Origin: Bacillota bacterium
GTDB lineage: Bacteria; Bacillota; UBA4882; UBA8346
Direction: 5' to 3'
Length of the DNA stretch: 63,467 bases
Assembly (NCBI GenBank): GCA_023436305.1
Contig: JAEZJQ010000105.1
Span: 1 to 63,467 of the forward strand
This document shows positions 26,847 to 34,915 of the stretch, piece by piece. The position numbers and the translations under genes are program-made. Every line of letters starts with the position of its first letter. Positions within the stretch are counted from its first letter, which is position 1. Below the pieces are notes generated by a model. That model did no database searches and was not told the DNA's origin. It worked only from the letters and a program-made list of their open reading frames with translations.

Positions 26847-27485
26847 TTGAACATCATTCATTTCAGTACTTTCTGTGAAGGTTTCGGCAGCGGCGCCGGT
26901 TTGATTATCGCTATCGGCGCTCAAAACGCTTTTGTCTTAAAACAGGGCATCTTACGCCGGTATTTATTTATCACCGCAGCCATCTGTTCCCTCATCGATA
27001 TCCTCTTAATCACCGCCGGCGTCTTGGGATTGGGCGCAGTGATCACCAGATCCCCGGTATTGATGATTGCCGTGACCATTGGCGGTTCCATCTTTCTCGT
27101 TGTATACGGAATTCGCTCGTTTTTGGAGGCATGGAAACCAAAAGTGCTTGATGAGGGCGTAGAAATTAAAAATCCGGCAACCTTAAAAGCTACGATTCTT
27201 ACGTTACTGGCATTCAGTTTGTTAAATCCCCACGTGTATCTGGATACGGTACTGTTACTCGGAAGTATCGGAGCCAGACACCCTGAAGCTCAACGAATCA
27301 GTTTTATCGCCGGAGCTTCCACGGCGTCGGTATTATGGTTTTTTGGGCTGGCTTACGGCTCCGCCGTGCTCACTCCCCTATTCCGGAAAAAGATCACCTG
27401 GCGCATCCTGGATTTGTTCATCGGTTGCGTTATGTTCCTGATATCCGTTAAACTGATTCAATTTGCAATTAATAAGCTGTTTTAA
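26847..27485 (+). CDS. LysE/ArgO-type amino acid exporter
   Basis: Predicted basic amino acid exporter in the cytoplasmic membrane. The protein is 212 aa with about six hydrophobic segments. The family N-terminal signature is GSGAGLIIAIGAQNAFVLKQG, and LLNPHVYLDTVLLLG near residue 128 is the second. TTG is taken as the start because TAGGAGGC lies 9 nt upstream. The GAQNAFVLKQG form is closer to ArgO/LysE than to RhtB. It is divergent from metG and monocistronic. The substrate is inferred only. Confidence 0.88.
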   Translation: MNIIHFSTFCEGFGSGAGLIIAIGAQNAFVLKQGILRRYLFITAAICSLIDILLITAGVLGLGAVITRSPVLMIAVTIGGSIFLVVYGIRSFLEAWKPKVLDEGVEIKNPATLKATILTLLAFSLLNPHVYLDTVLLLGSIGARHPEAQRISFIAGASTASVLWFFGLAYGSAVLTPLFRKKITWRILDLFIGCVMFLISVKLIQFAINKLF

Positions 27486-27656
27486 GGCGTCGAAAATCGG
27501 GTGGAAAGTGACGGCCCCGGAAAGGGCGCCACATTCGTGTTGGAGTTTAGTGGGGACGATATAGTTTTTCATAATGATATTTAATGTGATAAAATGGAAT
27601 CATTTGAATAGATATCAAACAGACTCTGCTCACAATTTAAAACTAGGAGGGGTATA

Positions 27657-28430
27657 ATGGCAGATGTAATCGATTATAAGATTTACGGCGACGATATGCA
27701 ATTGGTGGAAATCGGACTGGACCCGGGCGAGGGCGTTCGAGCCGAAGCGGGCGCCATGATGGTTATGGAAGATGACATCATGATGCAAACCTCTACAGGC
27801 GGGGGACTCTTTCAAGGTTTCAAACGGATATTGTCCGGGGAGAGTTTCTTCATCACCACCTTTTTAAATAATGGCCACGGAAAACGGCATGTCAGTTTCG
27901 GCGCTCCCTACCCCGGAAAGATCATACCGCTGGAACTGAATAAACTGGGCGGCCACTTTATTTGCCAAAAAGACGCCTTTCTATGCGCCGCCCAGGGCAT
28001 CGAGATTGAAGTGGCTTTCACGCGAAGGCTGGGCACCGGGCTCTTCGGTGGTGAAGGTTTTATTTTGCAACGGTTGAGCGGTGACGGCCTGGCCTTTATC
28101 CATGCGGGCGGGGCCATTATCTCCAAGGAATTAAGACCCGGAGAACGGTTGCGGGTAGATACCGGCTGCCTGGTGGGCATGTCTCCCTCGGTGAGTTATG
28201 ATATTCAGTTCGTGGGCGGATTTAAGAACGCCCTCTTCGGTGGTGAGGGAATTTTCCTGGCCACCGTCACTGGACCCGGCCTGGTTTACTTGCAGAGCCT
28301 ACCTTTCTCACGGTTAGCTGATCGTATTATGGCTGCCTCTTCTTACCGGCGGCAGGATGAGGTTAGCGGAATTGGCGGTTTGGGTGGCGGTTTGTTGGGT
28401 GGATTGTTCGGTGGAGATCGCGGGGACTGA
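27657..28430 (+). CDS. AIM24/TIGR00266 family protein
   Basis: Cytosolic beta-rich protein of unclear role, 257 aa. MADVIDYKIYGDDMQLVEIGLDPGEGVRAEAGAMM is the family N-terminus (only its pattern matters here), followed by GGGLFQGFKRILSGESFF and FGGEGFILQRLSGDGLAF. The C-terminus is a Gly-rich tail. The ribosome binding site is AGGAGGGG. A good hairpin terminator follows. It has no obvious functional partner nearby. Confidence 0.88.
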   Translation: MADVIDYKIYGDDMQLVEIGLDPGEGVRAEAGAMMVMEDDIMMQTSTGGGLFQGFKRILSGESFFITTFLNNGHGKRHVSFGAPYPGKIIPLELNKLGGHFICQKDAFLCAAQGIEIEVAFTRRLGTGLFGGEGFILQRLSGDGLAFIHAGGAIISKELRPGERLRVDTGCLVGMSPSVSYDIQFVGGFKNALFGGEGIFLATVTGPGLVYLQSLPFSRLADRIMAASSYRRQDEVSGIGGLGGGLLGGLFGGDRGD

Positions 28431-28433
28431 GAT

Positions 28434-28475
28434 TACAGATTCAAAAAATACAGATTATCGATTTACAGATTTTTA
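28434..28475 (+). repeat. Degenerate short-phrase repeat (ACAGATT type)
   Basis: Three close variants of the phrase ATTACAGATT or ATTTACAGATT follow the AIM24 stop codon. It is one member of the phrase-repeat class seen at several intergenic sites in the window. Confidence 0.45.
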
Positions 28476-28513
28476 AATAAAATGAAGGTAATATTGCAAA
28501 TCACTAAGCGTAC

Positions 28514-28562
28514 AAAAACATCACCTCTTTTTCGTTTTATATGAAAGAGGTGATGTTTTTTA
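28514..28562 (+). terminator. Terminator after the AIM24 gene
   Basis: Long hairpin with arms ACATCACCTCTTT and AAAGAGGTGATGT, followed by TTTTT. The A-rich 5' flank means it may also act for the DUF486 gene on the other strand. Confidence 0.85.
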
Positions 28563-28603
28563 TAACATACTCCATGAAACTATTGTACGAAGAGATAATT
28601 CAT

Positions 28604-28942
28604 TTATTTCTTAAAAATAAAGTAAGCCGCTCCAATCATAAAAAGTCCGGCGATGAGATAATTGGTTGATATTTTTTCTTTTAAAAAGAAAATGGAAAAC
28701 GGCACGAATACCGATAAAGAAACTAATTCCTGGATAATTTTCAGTTGTTCAACCTTCAAAACGGAGTTTCCCAAACGATTGGCCGGAACCTGGATGGTAT
28801 ATTCAAAAAAAGCAATGCCCCAACTGGCGAGAATAGCAATGATCAGCGGGCTGCTTTTAAAGTTTTTTAGATGCCCATACCAGGCAAATGTCATGAATAT
28901 ATTGGAGCAAACAAGTAATACTATTGTATACATAACCTTCAT
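28604..28942 (-). CDS. DUF486 small membrane protein (DMT superfamily)
   Basis: The 112-aa protein has four predicted membrane helices. Signatures: SNIFMTFAWYGHLKNF, ASWGIAFFEYTIQVPANR and the C-terminal YLIAGLFMIGAAYFIF. The family belongs to the drug/metabolite transporter superfamily, and its substrate is unknown. AGAGGG precedes the ATG. A copy of a repeated leader-like element lies upstream at 29024-29143. Confidence 0.85.
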   Translation of the reverse strand: MKVMYTIVLLVCSNIFMTFAWYGHLKNFKSSPLIIAILASWGIAFFEYTIQVPANRLGNSVLKVEQLKIIQELVSLSVFVPFSIFFLKEKISTNYLIAGLFMIGAAYFIFKK

Positions 28943-29023
28943 GATGTTATCCCTCTTTGTTCGGTTGAATGTTGTAGTGATTATATGCGAAACGTTTTTA
29001 GTTTCGATATTAATTAGTGATTT

Positions 29024-29143
29024 CCTCCTTTTTTAGTGTATGAAAATATCACTGCGCCCGTTTTGGGCGGCTACTTGAGCTTGTTATATTTTCATTCATT
29101 CCTCCAGAAAGCCCCGATTGAGGGGCTTTCTGGAGGGTTAACA
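29024..29143 (-). repeat. Repeated leader-like element, copy A
   Basis: About 115 bp shared with 32948-33062. On the minus strand it starts GTGTTAACCC. It forms hairpin 1 (AGAAAGCCCC/GGGGCTTTCT) and a long stem ATGAAAATAT/ATATTTTCAT enclosing conserved CAAGCTCAAGTAG and CGGGCGCAGTGAT. It ends in CTAAAAAAGGAGG, a ribosome binding site. No start codon follows that site directly; the DUF486 ATG is about 80 nt further. Confidence 0.75.
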
Positions 29144-29294
29144 CCAATTTTCGGATTAATAAATTTCGGTATACCTTATTGACTTTGCTGGTAAAAATGA
29201 TTAGAGTAGGATGGTATCTAATTGTACTTTATCTCATTAATAGTTATTTTTAACCCGAATTCGTTTCTTAATTTATTTTACACGGGAGCAAAAA

Positions 29295-30671
29295 ATGGAA
29301 CATATCAAACAACTTGGTGAAGACAAAATTTCCAAACTATTGATCCGATTTTCCATTCCGGCTATCGTCGGAATGTTAGTCAATGGTATGTACAATGTAG
29401 TTGATAGAATATTTATCGGGAGAGGTGTCGGTTCCGAGGGTATCGCCGGCATCACCATCGGTTTTCCCTTAATGTTGTTAATCATGGCATTTGGAATGCT
29501 GGTGGGAATAGGGGCTACCGCCCAAATCTCCATTCGCCTCGGCGAACAGAAAAAGAATGAGGCGGAATTAATCCTCGGCAACTGTTTTTCGCTGCTAATT
29601 ATTTTATCACTCGGTTTGACATTATTCGGTCTGGTTTTTTTAGATCCCTTGCTGAGGTTCTTTGGCGCCAGCCCGGCTATTTTTCCTTATGCCCATGACT
29701 ATATGAAAGTAATTTTGGCGGGAGCAGTTTTTCAAGGCATTGGCTTTGGAATGAATAATATCATCAGGGCTGACGGCCACCCCGGAACAGCGATGCTTAC
29801 TATGATCGCGGGGGCGATCTTAAACGCATTGCTCTGCCCGGTTTTTATTTTCTGGCTGAAGATGGGGATGCGCGGCGCCGCTTTCGCCACGGTGATTTCC
29901 CAAGTTTTTACCGCTGTTTGGGTTTTGGCTTATTTTTTAGGGAAACATAGTCATTTAAAGATTCGATGGCCCAATCTAAAACTGAAATTGCCGGTGATCG
30001 GGAGTATTATCGCAATTGGTTTTGCTCCTTTCGCGATGCAGGTGGCTGCCAGTATTTTAAATATTATCTTGAACAACAGCTTGAAGGTTTACGGTGGGGA
30101 TTTGGCCGTCTCGGCCATGGGAATTGTCTATAGTATCCTGATGCTTATTTTAATGCCGCTCTTTGGTATTAATCAAGGCGCCCAGCCGATTATCGGCTAT
30201 AATTACGGGGCTCAAAAATTCGACCGGGTAAAAAAGACTTTAAAACTAGCAATTTTGGCGGCAACTGCCATTGTGGTTTTCGGATTTATAATGACCCGTA
30301 TGATTCCGGAACAATTAATCCGCCTGTTCAACGATGAAGATGAGCGGCTTGTGGAATTAGGGACACAAACTTTACAGGTATTTTTGTTAATGTTGCCGAT
30401 TGTCGGTTTTCAAATTGTCAGCTCCAATTACTTTCAAGCGGTCGGGAAACCCATTCAAGCGATGATTTTAAGTTTGTCAAGGCAGGTTATATTACTCATT
30501 CCGGCTTTACTGATTTTACCCGGATTTTTTGGCTTCAATGGGGTATTAGCCGCCGGACCCGTATCGGACTTTGGTTCTTCCCTACTTACCGGGTTATGGT
30601 TGTTCTACGAATTAAAACATTTGGAACGAAAACATTACCAGAGCCAATTAGAGCCCGAATGTGAGAGTTAA
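29295..30671 (+). CDS. MATE family efflux transporter
   Basis: Cation-driven multidrug exporter with 458 aa and about 12 membrane helices. The family signatures FSIPAIVGMLVNGMYNVVDRIFIG near residue 20 and FGINQGAQPIIGYNYGA near residue 288 are clear (MepA/NorM branch). GGGAGC precedes the ATG, and a possible promoter (TTGACT, 17 nt, TAGAGT) lies about 95 nt upstream. The substrate cannot be told from sequence. Confidence 0.92.
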   Translation: MEHIKQLGEDKISKLLIRFSIPAIVGMLVNGMYNVVDRIFIGRGVGSEGIAGITIGFPLMLLIMAFGMLVGIGATAQISIRLGEQKKNEAELILGNCFSLLIILSLGLTLFGLVFLDPLLRFFGASPAIFPYAHDYMKVILAGAVFQGIGFGMNNIIRADGHPGTAMLTMIAGAILNALLCPVFIFWLKMGMRGAAFATVISQVFTAVWVLAYFLGKHSHLKIRWPNLKLKLPVIGSIIAIGFAPFAMQVAASILNIILNNSLKVYGGDLAVSAMGIVYSILMLILMPLFGINQGAQPIIGYNYGAQKFDRVKKTLKLAILAATAIVVFGFIMTRMIPEQLIRLFNDEDERLVELGTQTLQVFLLMLPIVGFQIVSSNYFQAVGKPIQAMILSLSRQVILLIPALLILPGFFGFNGVLAAGPVSDFGSSLLTGLWLFYELKHLERKHYQSQLEPECES

Positions 30672-30753
30672 TCCTTAATGATATTACTATTGACAGAGTT
30701 CAATGAAAAACATATGATCTGGTTAAAATCCGTTAGCAAAAGGGGATGCTATT

Positions 30754-31605
30754 TTGAAAAAATTTCATACAGTTGTACTAATAATGGTTTTAATAACGAT
30801 TGGATTTGGAATAAACGTGGCACCAAATGTGGAGGCCAAATCTTCATGGAAGCAAATACTGCAGTGTAAAGTAACCCATCAAACAACAGTGGTTGGTTAT
30901 ATAAATGATAATTGTGGTATTACTGTTGGAAGAAGTGGGGAATGTCATTATACCCTGGATGGTGGTAAAAGCTGGCCTCAAGCCCAAAATAATTCCATGT
31001 GCCGTTATGGGTTGGATTATGTTGATGAAAAAACTGTTTGGAATTGCGGGAATGGTTCTCAAGTGCGAAGATCCGATGATGGTGGGCAGATCTGGAACGA
31101 GGTGTCGAATTGTATTCGTGGAAGAATTATTGTGTTTAAATATATTAGTTTTATCAATGATCAAACTGGTTGGGTTGCAAGTGAAACCCAGTTAGTGGTT
31201 ACAAACAATGGTGGCCAAAATTGGATCGAACTAGAATCCCCTTCAAAAATGATTGGTGCTATCTCGCTTCTTTCTGAAAATGAAGGGTACATACTCGGTA
31301 CTGATAATATGCTATATTTCACCAAGGATGCCGGTAAAACATGGGGTACGCAAAAAATGGCCATAAAAGATACTTTATTTTCGCCAGCCATGCGGTTCTT
31401 GGATACAAACCGGGCAATCGTCATCGCCTTTTCCGTCAAACAGCAAAAGGAGATTGCCTTAACGACTGCGAATGGTGGCAAAACATGGCGCCGTGAAATC
31501 GTATGCGATAGGATTGGTATCCCATATATAAGGCGGGACGGCAAATTAGTCACTTTATTAGCTCCCGATCAAACTATTACAGTACTAAAACAAGAAGAAA
31601 AATGA
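30754..31605 (+). CDS. Secreted Ycf48/BNR-type beta-propeller protein
   Basis: Exported 283-aa protein with a signal peptide over residues 1-28 (cleavage near VEAKS). At least five Asp-box type repeats are visible: TLDGGKSWPQ, SDDGGQIWNE, TNNGGQNWIE, TKDAGKTWGT and TANGGKTWRR, spaced about 40-50 residues apart. Together they indicate a photosystem-assembly Ycf48-like or sialidase-type propeller. No catalytic residues of sialidases were recognised. AAAAGGGG precedes the ATG. Function unknown; perhaps binding at the cell surface. Confidence 0.82.
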   Translation: MKKFHTVVLIMVLITIGFGINVAPNVEAKSSWKQILQCKVTHQTTVVGYINDNCGITVGRSGECHYTLDGGKSWPQAQNNSMCRYGLDYVDEKTVWNCGNGSQVRRSDDGGQIWNEVSNCIRGRIIVFKYISFINDQTGWVASETQLVVTNNGGQNWIELESPSKMIGAISLLSENEGYILGTDNMLYFTKDAGKTWGTQKMAIKDTLFSPAMRFLDTNRAIVIAFSVKQQKEIALTTANGGKTWRREIVCDRIGIPYIRRDGKLVTLLAPDQTITVLKQEEK

Positions 31606-31610
31606 TTGGG

Positions 31611-31700
31611 ACACGTTGAAAGTAAAAAGTTGAGGGTTGAAGGTTAACAAATAAAGTCAAGGGTTAAAAAGTAAAACTTTTGACCTTTGACTTTTTAAAT
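31611..31700. terminator. Phrase-repeat spacer forming a bidirectional terminator-like hairpin
   Basis: Between convergent genes. Phrases such as AAAGTTGAGGGTTGAAGGTTA are followed by a long imperfect inverted repeat, AAAGTCAAGGGTTAAAAAGT with ACTTTTGACCTTTGACTTT (31653-31694), flanked by A and T runs on both sides. Confidence 0.6.
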
Positions 31701-31726
31701 TTAAAATAGTTTTTCCCTTTGAACTT

Positions 31727-32941
31727 TCATCTGATAATCTCTGTCAATTCTTCTGCTTCCCTTTGCCAACCCTGAACAATCCGTAAATTTTCAGTAAGTT
31801 GTTGCGGATCCTTGACATAACCTTTGGCAAGATCCTGTAAATGTTTATAAAATTCCGCCAGTTTAATGATGGGAAGATAGAGTTTGGCGATGGAATCCTG
31901 ATCATTTTTTTCCAAATAAGTTTTAAGCTTATCTAAAGTTTCCAGCCACAACTCTACCGGCATTCCGGCATTTTTCTTAAAATCCCGAAATACCCATTGA
32001 CGTTCAAAGATCGGACGCTCAAGCCAGCCTTGATATTGCTTGATTAATGTGGTTCGTACCTGGTTACATAATATTAAAGCCGGTCCGATTTGCTCCGGGG
32101 TGAGTGCGGGTTTATCTTTAATGTTGTTTTCTGCCGGTAGTTCAATTCCGGCGGCATTCAAAGCCTGTTTTGCCCCGATTTCCTGGCCGCGAAACTTGGA
32201 CGCCAGCGCCACTGAGGCAGCAAATGCCGCCCCGGCGGCTTCCACGGAAATGATATGTTCCTTGAACATGAACTCCATTTCGGCGACAGTTTTGTTGTAG
32301 AATTGCGCTAATTTGGGGAGACTTTTCCGGAGAGTATCCGTATAAACCGCGCCGGGGCCGATGGTAAAAGAAATCACCCCTGTTCCTTCCAGTTCGGCAT
32401 CAATGGTCCTGGCTAAATGCAACTGGGCGGCTTTAAAAGATTCGTAGGCGCCCATATAAGCCAAACCTTCAGAGGTAACATTGACAAATACACCGTAATT
32501 GCGTTCTTTCATTCCCGGTAAAAGCCGGTTTGCCAAAAGCACCGGCCCACGTAAATTCACCCGGTAACTGGCATCCCAGACTCGGATTGGTAATTCTTGC
32601 ACCGCACCTAGCGGCGCAATGGTGGCATTATTTAAAACAATATCCACCTTGCCGAATTGCTTCATCACCTTTTTCGCCAAACGGTTTATACTTCGTTCAT
32701 CACCAATATCTGTTTTGATAAAACGGGCCGATTCGTTGCCCATTTCCCGGTTAATTCGCCGGACGGCATCTTTTCCCGAATTGCTAATCTCGGCAATAAT
32801 CACTTGCGCGCCAAGCCAAGCCAGAGCACGGGCTGTTTCAAAGCCGATTCCTCCTCCCCCGCCGGTTACAATGGCCACCTGGCCGGATAGAGTGTTGGGG
32901 TTCAGGGTTCCGGTGCTGATTAAGATTGGATGATTGGGCAT
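31727..32941 (-). CDS. Short-chain dehydrogenase with C-terminal helical extension
   Basis: Probable NAD(P)-dependent oxidoreductase of unknown substrate. The start at 32941 (404 aa) is chosen because AAAAAAAGGAG lies 8 nt upstream; a longer frame reaches into the repeated leader. Rossmann motif TGGGGGIG near residue 30, NNATIAPLG near 108 (NNAG type, Gly replaced by Thr), and an active-site Tyr-x3-Lys in GAYESFKAAQ near 170. The last about 140 residues are a charged helical extension not typical of classical SDRs. It follows a LysE-type gene and is preceded by copy B of a structured repeat. Confidence 0.82.
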   Translation of the reverse strand: MPNHPILISTGTLNPNTLSGQVAIVTGGGGGIGFETARALAWLGAQVIIAEISNSGKDAVRRINREMGNESARFIKTDIGDERSINRLAKKVMKQFGKVDIVLNNATIAPLGAVQELPIRVWDASYRVNLRGPVLLANRLLPGMKERNYGVFVNVTSEGLAYMGAYESFKAAQLHLARTIDAELEGTGVISFTIGPGAVYTDTLRKSLPKLAQFYNKTVAEMEFMFKEHIISVEAAGAAFAASVALASKFRGQEIGAKQALNAAGIELPAENNIKDKPALTPEQIGPALILCNQVRTTLIKQYQGWLERPIFERQWVFRDFKKNAGMPVELWLETLDKLKTYLEKNDQDSIAKLYLPIIKLAEFYKHLQDLAKGYVKDPQQLTENLRIVQGWQREAEELTEIIR

Positions 32942-32947
32942 TGTTAT

Positions 32948-33062
32948 ACTCCTTTTTTTAGAAATGAAAATATCACTGCGCCCGCTTTGAGTGACTACTT
33001 GGGCTTGTGATAATTTCATTCCACCTCAAAGCCCGTTTGAAGAGCTTTCATTCGGGTTAACA
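32948..33062 (-). repeat. Repeated leader-like element, copy B
   Basis: Second copy of the element at 29024-29143. On the minus strand it runs from GTGTTAACCC to the ribosome binding site of the SDR gene. Hairpin 1 here is AAAGCTC/GGGCTTT, with a compensating change relative to copy A. The long stem ATGAAATTATCAC/GTGATATTTTCAT is kept with one mismatch. Confidence 0.78.
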
Positions 33063-33075
33063 CGGATTTAATGAA

Positions 33076-33741
33076 TTAGCTGGTTTTATGAAGCTCTGAT
33101 GGTTTCGTTACGATGACCTTTTCCTTCAATGCCATTCTTATCCCAAATCCAATCAAAACCATTCCCACAATTGCATTCAGAATCTTTATCAACATTTCCG
33201 GCATCAACCAATGCGCCCATCCTACAATCAATGCCATGATTCCAAGAAAAACCGATGTCGCCAGAACCGCCCCGGTTCCGAACAGTATCATCTCACGTTT
33301 TCCATAACCGTCACCGGTAATTTTGGCGGCGAAAACACCGGTCCAAAAAAGAATGGTCAAGGGATTGGACGCGGTTAATATCAGACAAGTGATAAAGGCG
33401 TTGGGCGCCGCCCGGGCGGTTTCCGAATTGTTGAACGATGGAATAATATAAACGCCGAAGCTGCCCAGGATTATTCCCAAACCGAAATATATCAGCATTA
33501 TTGTTCCAAAGGATTTCAGGAAAGTCTTTACGCCCGGTTTTTCAAGCAGCGCTCCCAACCCGGCGATAGCCAGCATTACAAATACGGCATCAATGAATGT
33601 GGCCGCCAGAACCCCCGCTATCCCCGCCACAATACCCGATTCAGCGGCTGTTTTAATAATAAACAGGCAGACCGGACCGATGGCGACTTGAAGTAATAAC
33701 CCAAACCGGAATCCTTTGATAATCATGACTGTGATAATCAT
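33076..33741 (-). CDS. LysE family transporter
   Basis: Six-helix exporter of the LysE/RhtB superfamily, 221 aa. The ATG at 33741 is chosen for its AAAGGGA ribosome binding site. Signatures: GLLLQVAIGPVCLFIIKTAAESG at the N-terminus, and ASNPLTILFWTGVFAAKI near residue 125. It differs from the LysE/ArgO type at 26847 (GPVCLF instead of GAQNAF). It lies just upstream of the leader element and SDR gene and may be co-transcribed with them. Confidence 0.85.
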   Translation of the reverse strand: MIITVMIIKGFRFGLLLQVAIGPVCLFIIKTAAESGIVAGIAGVLAATFIDAVFVMLAIAGLGALLEKPGVKTFLKSFGTIMLIYFGLGIILGSFGVYIIPSFNNSETARAAPNAFITCLILTASNPLTILFWTGVFAAKITGDGYGKREMILFGTGAVLATSVFLGIMALIVGWAHWLMPEMLIKILNAIVGMVLIGFGIRMALKEKVIVTKPSELHKTS

Positions 33742-33782
33742 GACTGTTTGTCCCTTTCTCGTTTTTCGGAAAATGTCTGCCA

Positions 33783-34253
33783 TTACAGTTCACTGCGGAT
33801 GGTGGCTGCCCATGCTCTGACTCGCTGGGCGGCGTATTGGGGTTGATCCGGGATATATACGTTGGCAATGGTCAGAGTCCAATTACGTAATGTAGGAAAA
33901 CGCTCAGACTCACCTTTAAGTACACGTTGAGTACCGGCATTTGCTTTACCGATTCTTTTTCTAATCTCAGCTACAGGCAAACCGTTATCCAAATGCTCGA
34001 TAAATACGGATCGTAATTGGTTCAACGCTTCATCGGTAAACTGCGCCGGATGTTGCAGATTATATGATGCGACGGTTAAAAAGTGCTCGGCCAACAATTC
34101 CGGATCTTCAAACTCCCATGCTCCGATGGCGCCAAGCTGTTCCCGACAATTCATTCCATTCACTGCCGGGGCGCCGCACTCGGGGCAAAATGTGTCAACG
34201 CGGTTTTCAAAACGGTTACACTGGACTTCATTTCCATCAGAAATAAGATCCAT
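33783..34253 (-). CDS. DUF5946 family protein
   Basis: Unknown function, 156 aa. The N-terminal zinc-type motif CPECGAPAVNGMNC lies near residue 23. AEHFLTVASYNLQHPAQFTDEAL near residue 55 is the core family signature, and LRNWTLTIANVY lies near the C-terminus. The ATG at 34253 is preferred because AAGGAG is 7 nt upstream. It is followed by the LysE gene. Confidence 0.75.
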   Translation of the reverse strand: MDLISDGNEVQCNRFENRVDTFCPECGAPAVNGMNCREQLGAIGAWEFEDPELLAEHFLTVASYNLQHPAQFTDEALNQLRSVFIEHLDNGLPVAEIRKRIGKANAGTQRVLKGESERFPTLRNWTLTIANVYIPDQPQYAAQRVRAWAATIRSEL

Positions 34254-34360
34254 ATACATACTCCTTATTCAGTAATCGGTTTATAAATTGATTATAATCG
34301 ATATTATTGAAACGGGCAATTGCTTCAGGATTTTTTAGCGTTATTCGTGGATATTGGCAG

Positions 34361-34903
34361 TCAATCGATGTTTTTATCAGAAATGATTTTCTTTAATTCC
34401 CGGTAAATCTCCAGTTGCTCTTCTATTGGGATCCGGTTTAATCCGCTTGGATTCGGCAATACAAAATCGGTTACACCACGAACGGTAACCCCCGGCTGCA
34501 CACCCCAATGAAATTTCATCGGATATTTTGGATTCGCGTTGCGTATGTAATACCGATAGATATCCTTGCCCAAAAAAGCCGCTACTTTTGGCTGGTATTC
34601 CAAAATAAAAAGAAGCAAGCTTTGCGCTCCTTCTTTCATTTCTTCCCGGCTCAACTCCGCCGCTGTGGCGGTGGAACGGTGTACAAGATTAGTAATCCCA
34701 TATCCAAACTCCAACATTTGGTGGTCCAGTTCCCCGGAGAGTTTTATCGGCGTTAACCCGGCTTCAAATAAAAACTTCCAGAAACGGTTGGATCGCCCCG
34801 CAAAATGGTGACCTACCACCGCGCTACGGGTCCCCGGATTGATTCCCACGAATAAAATTTCCAAATTTTTTTTTACCAAATTGGGAATTAATAAATCAGC
34901 CAT
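34361..34903 (-). CDS. mug: G/U mismatch-specific DNA glycosylase
   Basis: Removes uracil or ethenocytosine from mispaired DNA (Mug/TDG branch of the uracil glycosylase fold). The protein is 180 aa. Signatures: ILFVGINPGTRSAVVGHHFAG (active-site GINPG near residue 20), SNRFWKFLFEAGLT and the late VLPNPSGLNR. The ATG lies 12 nt after the stop of the activase gene. The family call is firm; the exact lesion specificity is not visible. Confidence 0.9.
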   Translation of the reverse strand: MADLLIPNLVKKNLEILFVGINPGTRSAVVGHHFAGRSNRFWKFLFEAGLTPIKLSGELDHQMLEFGYGITNLVHRSTATAAELSREEMKEGAQSLLLFILEYQPKVAAFLGKDIYRYYIRNANPKYPMKFHWGVQPGVTVRGVTDFVLPNPSGLNRIPIEEQLEIYRELKKIISDKNID

Positions 34904-34915
34904 TTTACTTTTTAT

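Noticed and set aside
27378..27572. Small minus-strand frame overlapping the LysE/ArgO gene end
   Set aside because: It overlaps a well-supported gene and has no start signal.
29101..29131. Hairpin with 12-bp arms as a simple terminator
   Set aside because: No T-run on either strand, and the same stem position is conserved with covariation in the second copy, so it is better seen as part of a structured element.
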